Source: Taxawa tesnikishii (nom. ined.)
Taxonomy: Eukaryota > Ascomycota > Dothideomycetes > Dothideales
NCBI GenBank assembly: GCA_030247885.1
Contig: JAPDRO010000010.1
Span: 124,001-188,000 of the forward strand
Direction: 5' to 3'
Length of the DNA stretch: 64,000 bases
The position numbers and the translations under genes were made by a program. Below the pieces are notes generated by a model. It was not told where the DNA came from. It ran no database searches and saw only the letters and a list, made by a program, of their open reading frames with translations. This document shows, piece after piece, positions 21,583 through 31,900 of the stretch. Numbering within the stretch: the stretch's first letter is position 1; every line of letters starts with the position of its first letter.

Positions 21583-23028
21583 AGCTATGGATAGTAAGGA
21601 GCCTCTGCGCTTGCTGCCTATACTTCGGACACGTGCGGTCGAAGGCCCTGTGTGGTCCGCTGCAGTTGGCACACTTGACCTCCGGCGAGTCACACCTTTC
21701 GTGCCCTTCTTTTGCGCAGTTCGCGCACTTCGCATCGTGTCGGCAGTTCCTCTTGGTGTGTCCATAGCCCTGGCATCTGAAGCAGATCACCGGTCCTCTC
21801 CTGTCCTCGAAGGGTGACACTTCCACCGTCATTCCTGCGCACGTGACCTCTTTGCCTATGAGTCGGGCCATCAGTAGCCTCTCTGCCTGCTCCTTAGAGG
21901 CCACCTTGATGACCGCGGAAGCGAACTGGGCCCCTGGCTTTAGTCTGCCAAGCCACTTCATCTGCTTCACTTCGACGTCGTTGTCTTCGCCAAACTCCCG
22001 GCATGCCTCTTCCGTGATCATGCCCGTGACAGGGTCACTCACTAAGTCCTTGTCGACCCAGTCGGCCTTGACAGCGTACCACTTCGCTCCTATCAGCCTT
22101 GCACCCTTGAAGTGCGTGTGGATCCACGTCGCGGCGTTCTGGCGGATAGGGCCTTCCGCCTCCTTAGAGACGCGGAAGCGTATCACCCGCACCTCTTTGT
22201 TCGTGTGCCAGAGCCTGAAGTCTTGTATGTCGGGATTCTTCAGCTCCTGGATGGTGTTCAACGCTCTTGCTAGCCGTGCCTTCATCTTCCTCGCGTCGTC
22301 GTCTTGTCCTGCGATCTCGCTGTCCAGGTCTTTCATGTCAAGGACGAGAGTCGCACCTTGTGCACCTTGTGCGCCATGCTCGCTCGTCACCGATTTCATT
22401 GCACTCTTCAGTGAGGTGTTCAGGGACATCGGAGGAGACGTCCTTGGAGAACCATACCTTGGAGAACCATACCTTGGAGAGCTCGACCGCGACGACGTGA
22501 GGTCAAGGGAAACTCTGGATCCCTTGGAGTTGGTGCGCTGCTGCTGGAGCGGTACACCCGCTGCTGCTACGGACGCGTAGGACTGTTGACTGTCCTGTAG
22601 ACAGGACGACGGTTCGCCAGACTCAAAGGACATGCCCCAGTTCGGGCTACCTTGCTGCAGGTTCTTGACATCCAGGGTAAGAGTCTTGATCATGTTTTCT
22701 AAGTTGCCTATCTGCTTTTGTACTCCTCCCTCTCCCGCTTGTGTTCTCCTCTCTCCCGCTTGTGTTCCTCTCTTTCCTTCTCCATCATGCGCAAGATCAG
22801 GGTAAGAGGGTCACCAGCCGCCTGGGCCTGACTCTCTATCTCTCTCTGTGCTTCCTCTGCCTCCCTTGCCTTCTGGGTCTGTTTTCGGACTCTCCTTGCT
22901 CTTGACGTCTCGCTTGCAGACTCCGGTTCTTCTGGCCTGCTGGCGGGTCTAGGCTTGTGCGGACTGTCCCGTTTACGCTTCCCTCCAGTGTTCTCCTCCT
23001 TTGTCTCATCCTCCCCAGCATCACTCAT
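21575..23028 (-). pseudogene. LINE ORF1 (Gag-like, CCHC knuckles), one frameshift
   Basis: Start at 23028 (MSDAGEDETKEENTGGKRKR). A charged region ends in a small tandem of EHKRER-type repeats; one frameshift follows near 22710, then QIGNLENMIKTL resumes the frame. The C-terminal third has knuckles CFRCQGYGHTKRNC, CANCAKEGHERC and CANCSGPHRAFDRTC. The stop TAA at 21575-21577 overlaps the ORF2 start. RNA binding is the known role of such proteins in LINE RNPs. Confidence 0.85.
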
Positions 23029-23292
23029 CTCGATGTCCTCTTCATCCCTCTCTGCTGCTTGCGACAGCAGCCCGAGCCCTGCGTTGGTCGTTGTCGCGGT
23101 TCCTCCTTTTCCTCCCCACCTCCGCTTCGAAGCCTGACAACCGGCATGCTTGGCACTGAACTTTCTTCAAATGGTCCTGTTTCTGTTGTGTTTGAGCGAT
23201 CTCATTCAATGGTATAGCGCTTCAAATGGAAGCCAGCGGCTAATTATCGGATACTTCTGTCTTGGTACTGTAGCTGAAAAGTCGTTAACGAG

Positions 23293-23540
23293 AATCCTTT
23301 CTTAATCTGCCGTCAACGTTAACCCCGCTTTCTGATAACGTAAACCGCGGGGAAGCCGGCCAGGCGGGGAAGCTAACCATGTAACTCGTATAGGCAGTTA
23401 CAAGCGGAGTAGTCCCTCTTCGCTAGCTCTTTCAGTTCAAGCTAAACTTTATCAAGGCTACTAGTTGGCTTCCCCACCTGGTCGGTTTCCCCGCGAATCC
23501 TTTCTCGATCTGCCGTTAACGTTAACCCCGCTTTCTGATA
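23293..23540. repeat. 45-bp direct repeats flanking MITE 2
   Basis: 23293-23337 and 23496-23540 are the same 45-bp sequence with about three differences (AATCCTTTCT...ATCTGCCGT...AACGTTAACCCCGC...TCTGATA). The second copy starts exactly where the MITE's right terminus is cut short. Confidence 0.9.
23338..23495. mobile_element. pogo-type MITE 2, right end truncated
   Basis: Left terminus ACGTAAACCGCGGGG after TA at 23336-23337, with units GGGGAAGCCGGCCA and a diverged GGGGAAGCTAACCA. The right side keeps both units, but the outermost bases (GTTTACGT) are missing and a copy of the left flank follows directly. The core, on the minus strand, has GAGCTAGC and AACTGCCTAT at the 30-nt spacing of MITEs 1 and 3. 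Confidence 0.88.
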
Positions 23541-23634
23541 TAAAATTAATGGTCTTGTACTATACCTCCAGAAGAATTGTGTCTTTGTCCTCTCCGTACT
23601 CGGTACAAGACCGAACTGTTTGATCTGACCGACA

Positions 23635-24516
23635 ATGGCTGCACGAATCATTTGCGTTCTTCTTGCTATTAGTGAGTTTGCTCGTTTTGTATAATCACTT
23701 AAGAATTAACTAATTGTCTACCAAGGCGCGACTGTGTCGGCACAAGGAAATAGTAATTGTGCTCATTGGTGTGCGGCGAACTTTCCGAACCCGGGTAGTC
23801 AATGCACATCACTTGCTGCACAAGGCGGAGGGCCGTGCTATACGTGTGGTCCTTTGAAGAAATCCAGCACTGAACAACTTTGCAGTGGAGTCTGTAGCGA
23901 GACGAGCACCGATAATCAGAATTGCGGGACGTGTGGTACCGTCGTAAGTCCGAAACCATTTCTCAATCTCTGACTGAGGCTGAAAGCCTGGCCAACTAAC
24001 AACTTATTTAATGTGTTCTGCAGTGTCCTTCTGGCACGGCTTGCTCGTCCGGAAAATGTCTTTGCACGAACAGCGGGCTCACCCAGTGTAATGGTAAATG
24101 TCCCGATTACCAAACGGACAGAAGCAACTGCGGCAAATGTGGACTCTCGGTAAGTAGCTCGTGCACTGCGATTTCTGTCAGCTTATCCTCCTTAGTGCCC
24201 TACCGGCTCTTCATGTTCGTCCGGTTCCTGCGGCGACGCCTGCAGCATTTCGTACAACCCATCAGGCTCGGGCTTAGGCAACGCCATCCTGACGCCTGTT
24301 ACCGCCAGCGCCCGCGACTGCTGTCTCTTGTGCTTGAACACCACTGACTGTGTCGCCTCGGCATTTCCTGGTAGCTGCCAGTTACTCGTGAAGACTGTGC
24401 CACTTGACGGTGCGCCCACCAGTCTGACGTGTCCACTCGGGATTGAGAATTACAACTTCCTTCCGGGACCAGGGAACGTCTACGTGGGCCCATGCGCCTC
24501 ACCACCTCCAGCTTGA
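23635..24516 (+). CDS. Secreted cysteine-rich protein with two Stig1-like repeats, 233 aa
   Basis: Four exons join in frame: 23635-23671, 23726-23943, 24024-24149, 24196-24516 (702 nt). MAARIICVLLAISATVSAQ is a signal peptide. Two repeats of the pattern CxGxC...DxxNCGxCGxxCxxGxxCxxGxC follow (LCSGVC...CSSGKC and QCNGKC...CSSGSC), like the plant Stig1 and fungal relatives. The last exon has CCLLCLNTTDC...GSCQLLV, an apple/PAN-like pattern. Introns 2 and 3 are phase 0 and fall at the same point of each repeat, just before CPSG and CPTG. Probably an extracellular or wall protein; an effector role is only a possibility. The flanks are a MITE upstream and a pogo relic downstream. Confidence 0.8.
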
Positions 24517-24917
24517 GATTGATCTTCTTGGCTTTGCAATGGGCACCTATAGCATGAACCATCCCTTCCGGCCGCGAGTTGTGAGATCACTGTACTAAGC
24601 CCCAGCCGCAATCTTGGTCCAAGTTTATTCTCATAACGTAACGCGACGTAAATAGTTTCTGCGCATTCCGCAGCCGCATTATATCGTCGATGACCATTCA
24701 AATCTGCATCACATGTGGCAGCAAAGATAACTAAATTTAAGCCGTGTTGGAAGCTAAATAGATTTTTCCACTAGTTCCTCATCCGACATAGTGATATGCA
24801 GTGGTAGGCATTGGTTGCAGATGCTTACCGTGTCCGTGCGTGTGATGCGCCCGAACGCGTGGTGCGCGAACACCGGTTATGCACCTATACTTCACACCTA
24901 CATAACTCAATACTGCA
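24517..24917. other. No gene recognised
   Basis: 3' flank of the cysteine-rich gene and upstream part of a transposase relic. A pogo-like terminus may be hidden near 24830 (GCTTACCGTGTCCGTGCGTG), but no partner end was found. Confidence 0.4.
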
Positions 24918-25120
24918 ATGTCGTTAGAAGAAGCCCTTGCAGAGTGTGATACTTTTAAATATGAAGAAGATATCCCCTGGACCAAGATTGCTGAAAAGCA
25001 CGGTATTATACAATTAACTTTAACGCGAACGTACCGAGGGGAAACCTAGCTACACGCGATAAAGAGTATTAACTAATAACACCTCAACTCGATCCCCTAA
25101 GTACCGGCCTAAGGATCAAT
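24918..25120 (+). pseudogene. N-terminal relic of another pogo-like transposase
   Basis: Reads MSLEEALAECDTFKYEEDIP, WTKIAEKHGI, LTLTRTYRGET, stop, LHAIKSIN, stops. This matches the HTH start typical of fungal DDE_1 transposases (ALAE...NYTKIAEKYGV..STLSRRHRG...AINQQ). Stops stand where Gln codons are usual, which suggests C-to-T decay. Cut by the family B element at 25142. Confidence 0.65.
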
Positions 25121-25141
25121 TTAGTTCGAAGTTTAGTACTA

Positions 25142-26986
25142 ACGTAAACCGCGGGGAAGCGAGACAGGTGGGGAAGCGAGACACCGAAACTCGTCTTCTC
25201 AACTTCTAAACCTACCACTACCAACAATGAGTGCTTCTATACTAGATAAGCAAGTTTATACCGAAGCTGATGTCCAGAAGTGTATTTCTGCCTACAAAAA
25301 CAAAGACTACAAATCAGTTCGAGACGCTGCCCGCGCATTTAATATCCCTCCTACTACTATACACCATCGCATGGCCGGACGACCTTCACGCGCTATAGCG
25401 CATGAATCGGATCAAATCCTTTCGAACGCGGAAGAGAAGACGTTAGTCGGATGGATTACACGTCTTACACGCACCGGCTTTCCTGCTTCGCCCGCGTTGG
25501 TTGTGCAAATGGCCGAGGAAATCCGACGCGCACGCGTGCAGCTATCGAAGAAACCACTACCATCTCCTCGGCCAATTGGTGAGAAGTGGCTTGACCGCTT
25601 CAAGACTCGCCATCCTGAGATCGCAGGCATCTGGACTCGTCAGATTGAGAGCGCGCGCTTCAATGCGACAAGCCATGACGTCGTAAAGAGGTGGTTTGAC
25701 GCGGTGACGGAGCTTTTGTAGAACATAACTATCCTCCGGAGCGCGTATACAACATGGACGAGTCCGGCTTCGCTGTCGGAGCGAGCCAAACATCAAGAAC
25801 TCTAGTCAATGTACGCGAGACATCTAGCTGGAAGGTAGTTGCAGGCCGTCAGGAGTGGATAACTGCAATCGAGTGTGTGAGTGCTGCTGGGGCTACCGTG
25901 CCTCCCTTGATCATCTTCAAGGCCAAACACACCAACACCGCCTGGGTACCCTCACATACGCCTCCAGACTGGAGGTTCTCGACTAGCAGCAGCGGTTGGA
26001 CGTCCGATAGTCATGGTTTTCAATGGCTGACCACGGTGTTCGAGCCCTTGACGCGGCCTGACGACCCTACGACACGAAGAATGCTAATCATGGACGGCCA
26101 TAGCAGCCATATGACAGCGAAAGTGATCGCCTTCTGCATGGAGAATGCGATCGACTTGCTCATCCTGCCGCCTCACTGTTCGCATATACTCCAACCGCTT
26201 GATGTTGGCGTGTTTGCACCGCTCAAGCGCGCGCTAGCTTCGGAGACCGACGCCGCTTTACGAGTCGACTCTGGCCGCATATCGCGCGTAGAGTGGACGG
26301 AGATGTACATACGCGCGAGAGCTAAGGCTGTTACAACGAGGAATATCCTAAGCGGATGGAGAGCTGCTGGTCTAGTGCCGCTAAGCCCTATAACGGTGCT
26401 TAACAAGCTGCCTGCGGAATCGACTGCAGCGGATTTGCAACCTCATACACCTCCGCAACAACTCGATCTAGACCTTTCGCTACTCGATAGCTCTCCTCCA
26501 GACGGCACCGAGCTACGCGAAGCAAACGCACTGTTCAACTCTGCAATCAAGGCGATCCAGGAGGCTCCATCTCCGGCGAAGCGATATGCGGAGCGGATGA
26601 CTCGCGCTTTTGAAGTGACGCATAGCGAGAACGTTACTTTGCGCAAGCAGTTACAAGAACAAGAGAAGCTTCTCAATGCGCGAAAGGTCCGGAAGAAGGG
26701 AAAGCGGGTCGCATTGAAGGGCAGGTTCGTGTTTAGCACGCAGGACGTGCTCGAGATAGCCAAGGCAGCCGAAGCGGAGTCATCGACTAAAAACCACGCG
26801 GACGACCACGCAAGCGTGCAATTGAAGAAGTGCTCGAGGATGAGGAAGATGAAGTGCCTGAAAACATACATAGCGACTCAGATTCTGACTGTATCATTGT
26901 TGCGATGCGCAAGTAGCCATCGAATGTAGACATCGGCGTTATCGTGTCTCGCTTCCCCACCTGTCTCGCTTCCCCGCGGTTTACGT
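25142..26986 (+). mobile_element. pogo-like element, family B, copy 2, full length
   Basis: TA at 25140-25141 and 26987-26988; 1845 bp. Termini of about 42 bp start ACGTAAACCGCGGGG, with two GGGGAAGCGAGACA units at each end. Nearly identical to copy 1 at 3539-5295 where they overlap. Confidence 0.95.
25227..26918 (+). pseudogene. Family B transposase, same two frameshifts as copy 1
   Basis: ATG at 25227 (MSASILDKQVYTEADVQK). HTH, then frameshift at GAGCTTTTGTAG (about 25710), then YNMDESGFAVG, MLIMDGHSSH and ILQPLDVGVF in one frame. A second frameshift in an A-run at about 26788 precedes the acidic, basic tail that ends near CIIVAMRK (about 26918). Only a few residues differ from copy 1. Confidence 0.9.
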
Positions 26987-27046
26987 TAATAAAACTTTCT
27001 CGGGATTAGATTCCCGATAGCTTTTATATAGGGGAGATATATAGTA

Positions 27047-28385
27047 CCTCGTTAAAAGTCTCGGAATTCGCCGAATCTAAATCCTACCTATAGATATACT
27101 ACTATATACTTTATACTTATAATACTAGTAATTAACTAGCAAATTAAATATGGAATAACTTAAACATCATAGATTTACATAGTAATTTAGGAGAAGTGAT
27201 TTCTATTAATATTTGGTATACTATCCATCATTGCGAAGGCAAGCCTAAATCCTATCTACTATGCTAGTAACATAGTTGTATACCTTCTAGTTGTCAAGTT
27301 GATCCCATGTATAAATAAGAGCATCCTCCATCCTCTCATGAACAACCTCATTACTACTAGACTAGCGATCTATGCTAGGGAAGAGCTTAAAAACTTTCTT
27401 CTTTAGCATAGCCTATACATGCTTAATAGGGTTTAGGTCTGGTGAGTATGGAGGCCAATCTCTTAACAGATTGATGCTATTCTTCTTTAGAAAAGCTGCT
27501 GACTTTTTGGCTGTATGAACTCCAGCATTATCCTGTTGAAACATCAGTTCTTCTTTGTACATAGGGAGCAGGCCTATACTAAGAGCATCAATGTATAAGT
27601 TTGCTGAGTAACCTTGCTTCTTTGACTCCATATCTCTGCGCATAACAATCAACTCAGTCTTTTGATCGTTGTAGATACCACCCCATACCATAACACGTAC
27701 GTCCTTGCTCTTGTTGAATGGTTGTACCTTGTCTCTATCATATGCTTGACCAGAAACACGCCATACCGAAACAGCTGATTTGCCAGCTCCACGCTCCACA
27801 GAACACTCATCTGAAAAGATGACTTTTAGCCAGTCTTCAACACTCCAATGCTTGTGTAATCCACACCATTCTTTCCTCTTTTTGGCAGTAGCCTCTGACA
27901 ACAAAGGTCGCTTCTTGGCAATCTAGTCTTGGATACCCCGGTCCTTCAGAACCCGGTAGACAGTTGAATGGCTGCAATCCAGTTGGAGATCCTTCAAAAG
28001 CTCACTATAGGTTTTGAATGGATTGTTGCGTGCATAACGAAGGATAGCACGCTTTGTGCGCTCTGTGCAAGACTGTGGACGGCCTGAGCGGGGTTTGGAG
28101 AGACCTTGTGGACGTTCAGAGGCTTGGTTGATGGTCCTGTTGATGGAGGTTGCTGTTACGTTGAAGAGGTCGCGTATCTTATGCTGTGGCATACCAGCAG
28201 CAGCAGCTCCAACGATCTGATTTCTTGTAGCTGGTGAGAGCTCCTTACGGTGACGACGATTGCACGCGATTGTAGCAAGAGCACGAGTCTGAGGCGCCAT
28301 AGTGGTGGTTCAATTGATAGAGGGTGTTCTAGTTTGACGCGTTGCGACGATCAAATGCGGAAGAATTCCGAGACTTTTGACGAGG
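27047..28385 (-). mobile_element. Tc1/mariner element with RIP-like decay
   Basis: TA at 27045-27046 and 28386-28387; 1339 bp. Terminal repeats of about 23 bp start CCTCGT(T/C)AAAAGTCTCGG. AT-rich 3' part. The coding strand shows stops in place of Gln and Trp codons and a Glu-to-Lys change in NPIEH, as expected of C-to-T/G-to-A (RIP-type) change. Confidence 0.92.
27300..28300 (-). pseudogene. Tc1-like transposase with in-frame stops
   Basis: Start ATG at 28300 (MAPQTRALATIACNRRHRKE). A helix-turn-helix (LSPATRNQIVGAAAAGMPQH, RPQSCTERTKRAIL) is followed by a TAG at about 27925. The frame then continues IAKKRPLLSEATAKKRKEW, VIFSDECSVERGAG (first D), LMFQQDNAGVHTAK (second D) and DWPPYSPDLNPIKHV (normally NPIEHVW), then TAG and further stops in the C-terminus. 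The catalytic Glu of DD34E lies in the NPIE position and is Lys here. Confidence 0.9.
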
Positions 28386-28387
28386 TA

Positions 28388-28960
28388 CCATAGGCCCGCC
28401 AGTCCTTTTGGCGGAAGATGTAAGAATGTCGGTGCGGCGGGGTTAGGAACATCAAAACCCCTATCCGCTCAACGTCCACCCAAACGGTAACCCTGACCTA
28501 CCATGAATACTGATGGAAACGGGCTGAAATGGATACTGGCGACGCGGGATATGGATGCACGCTACCTGACCCAATCTGGGGTAAGTTGGATGGGAAACCA
28601 AAACGCCTATCTGCTCTAAACAAAAACGCCTATAAGCCCCCTGTGGTATGAAATGCACGCTATTTTGGCGGCCCGCGTACTTTACCTCCCTAATAGCTAC
28701 CGTGACTAACCGATCAGGTAGGCGTTAGTTATCTTGGATAGGGCTGTGAAGGCTCGGATAGTCGTTGCCTTGAGTGGATTGAGCTCTTCAACTTTTGGTA
28801 CCTACTTCAGTCGATCACTGACGAATAATGCGCGAAGACTTCTAGTCTCAATCAAATTCGGAGGATATTCAAGTTTGTTCTTCATTAGAACCTCATCATA
28901 CAGAGTACTTTGCTTCGCCTATGCTGGGGTTTTACTGAGGCTAGGGTACCGGGTGTACTA
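28388..28960. other. No gene recognised
   Basis: Between the Tc1 element and the 3' end of the large gene. GCCTAT(A/C)-type short repeats near 28457 and 28628 are too weak to call. Confidence 0.5.
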
Positions 28961-31900
28961 CTACTTCATAGCCATCGGCTTGGAATCTTTGAACTCAAGC
29001 TTCAACGCCTCTTCCAGCGAATTTGCCGAATACGTACCTGTGATGACTCCCACAGCGCGCTTCCCCAGCTCGACAAGCAACTCTGCCGTTTGGCCGGGCA
29101 TCCACTGCACAGCAAACAAAAACCTCTTGTCCTTGCCCATTGTCCCTCCAACGATGAGCGTAAATGGCTTTTGGTCATCCTTGTTGGCCTTGATTTCGCC
29201 CCTGAAATGGATCAGTTGGACATCCACCAGAGAGTCAAGCGCATCAACGACGAAACCGCGGACAGCTTGGTACGCCGCCTCATCAACCTTCTGGAAGCCC
29301 TCAAGCGTTTTCTTCGCGGCGATGAGGGCGAAGTTGTTATTCTGAGCAAAGTCGAGGCCATTCTTGGCGGTCATGTATGCACTTGACTGGAAGAAAACGC
29401 CGGTCTCCTTGAGCTGAAGACTCAACAGGTCGGAGCGAGCCTGCGACTCTCGTTCCTGCCGTGCAAATTCCTCGTTTATCTTGACGCGGACATTCTGCGC
29501 CGCCTGTTTCAGGCGGTCGAACTGAAGATTGCCATCTTGCACGGCCGCCTGCAGTTCTTTGAAGGTTTGGTCGATCATGTACTGGAGGGATGCAATACGC
29601 GCTTTGAAGCCATCAATAATGGATGTGAGGGACTCCGCTGCCGAATTCATAGCTTGCTTCAGCGTTCTGAAAGCATCAGATTGAAGGGTGTCTCGGGCTC
29701 CGCGGAGAAGAGCTTCAACACTCATTAGAGCTAACTTGGCAACGGCCAGCTCGCCGCGGAGAATGCCACGAACGGCGTGCTTGGATTGTTAGCTAAGCCT
29801 GAGGCAATGTTGTTCTATAGGTGAGTCCTTACCAGATCAGCACGCCACCACTGGCTGGAGCATCGGGCATCGTAGTTTGCGACTTCGCCATCAAGGCTAT
29901 CCACCACACCTGTGCAACACGTTAGTGAAGGGTATTCGCGGGTCCTGTATAGAACACGTACGCTGTGCTCGCGCAACGTCATCGATAGCACTCTGGAGCT
30001 TCCGCTCTGCATCTCCGAACACCCTCATGAACTCTCCGCGCGCTTCGTCGCGTTTCCTCCTGGCTTCCTCGACCTTCCACGGCTGCTCAGAATTGGCTTG
30101 ATTCATGTCCTTAGAAGCCCTCTGGTGCTTTGAATTATACGGCTCCAACTTTAGAGCTCGCTCCTTCTCTGCATTGCTGATTTCAGAGTTATACTTGACG
30201 TCAGCCGCCGATCTTTGTCTCGCATTGTCAAACTTGACGCGCTCCAGGTTTACAATGGCCTCCGCAATCGATTTCTGCAGCGCTTGAACCTTGACGTCGT
30301 TTTCTTTGATCAGCTTGTCTACCGCGGCTTTTGCGACTTCGCATTGGCGCTTGTATTCGACTTCGGCATCACCCACGGCCTTGATGGCGGCGCCAATGCC
30401 TTTCTTCATAGCCTCATGCGTCACATCGATGGTCTTTGTTATTGCCTCCTTGACTTGCGCGACAATGGTCTGCTGGATCGTGGCCTCAAGTCTCCAGTCT
30501 GCCGCCTTGGGGTCATCAGCCGTCTTGGCCGAGATCATTTCGGCCTTGACTTTAATGTATAAACCAGCAGACCAGAAGAGCTCGAAGTTGAAGTAGAATA
30601 TCCTCTTCGGCATAAACTGGCAGTGAATGTCTGCCAGTACCCATGAGTCAAAAATCTGGATCATCCCGCTCAAGCGAAACATTTGACGCACGAGGGTCAG
30701 CTCCACATCCAGCACAGCTCCCTCTTCCTCGGGTTTCACGCCGCGGACAATAAGAGGCCCGAGCCTGAAGTTCTTCATTTTAGACTTGAATATAAATCCC
30801 ATTGTTGAGAGCTCGGCGTCCATGGCGGCGGACCACTCGAAGATGCGGACCTCTCCCTTGAACCGGATTCCTCTAGGATAGAAGACGCCCAGATATGTTA
30901 TTCCAGCGCTGCTGTAGATGTCAACCCCATGGAAACTAACAATGTTGCCCTTCGGAGCCTCAAACTCGTTGTCTAGAGCTGAGACGATGAAACCAGCAAT
31001 TTGCCCCATGTCCAGCTTTGGTGCGACAAATTGAATCAGCGTGTTGGCTGGATTAGGACCCATGACGAGCGTCGCGTCGTACCTGTCTTGGTTGATTCCG
31101 ATAGACGTCGTGATACCAAAAGTATCTATGGTGCCTGACGAAAGGAATACAGGCCATTTGACTGAGATTGAACCTCCAAGACGGTAGAGCTTCACACTGT
31201 TGCCGAGGCCCAAGGGGTTACGGATGCCATCGGCTTTCTCCATAAGCAAGCCCAGACTCCCCGTGACGGCATCTACCCCAAGCTCAAGGGTGAGTTTCAA
31301 CGGCTCTTCACGGCCTTCCTCCATCCGCATGTACAATTCTCCGAAGAACTTGAGCACAGGCTTGCTCTCTGGGTCGATCTCTAGATAAATTGCGCCCGTA
31401 TAGAAGCGCTCGCCAAAGTCAATCTGAAGGGTGTCAGTCAGAGAAGTATCGGCACAATGTTGAACTAAGCCTTACCTTGAAGCTGGGAGGAAGAAACACG
31501 GCAACTTTGGGGATCTTCTGCCCGGCATTGTATCCTATTTTCAGGTACGCTCGGTCCGCCGCGGTGGATTTCTTGAGAGCCTTGGGCTCGGTCTTGCCGT
31601 CCTCCAGGCCCGGCACTCGATCTAAGATGGCAGAGATATAGAAACCTAGCATGAGTCAGTATGCGTGTAGTCAAATGGGTTAAACTGAGGATTAGCCTTT
31701 AGTGATCTTGTGGCGGAAAATCTCTGGGGGCAAATACGCTTCAGCCATGTTTGTGCCGAATATAGTAAAATCCGACAACTGAGCATCGAAGAAGCCGCCT
31801 TTCTCGATGGCGTTTGGGAAGAAGTCCCTAAGCGAGACAGTCGAACGAGCTTTCCCTGCCGCTAACAGCTCCCATTCGCCCTTGTCCGTGTACGTGAAGG

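Larger units (their letters stand above)
17560..23140 (-). mobile_element. Tad1-like non-LTR retrotransposon (LINE), degenerate
   Basis: Minus-strand element with ORF1 (coiled coil plus CCHC zinc knuckles) and ORF2 (AP endonuclease, reverse transcriptase, RNase H), the Tad1-clade layout known from ascomycetes. The ends are approximate: no target duplication or obvious 3' tail could be fixed by eye. About five frame breaks are seen across both ORFs, so it is inactive. Codons keep a fairly high GC content without clear RIP-type stops. Confidence 0.9.

Noticed and set aside
4733-25721. Programmed -1 frameshifting in family B transposase at GAGCTTTTGTAG
   Set aside because: The site is not a canonical slippery heptamer, and a second frameshift occurs in the same copies; shared inactivation is simpler.
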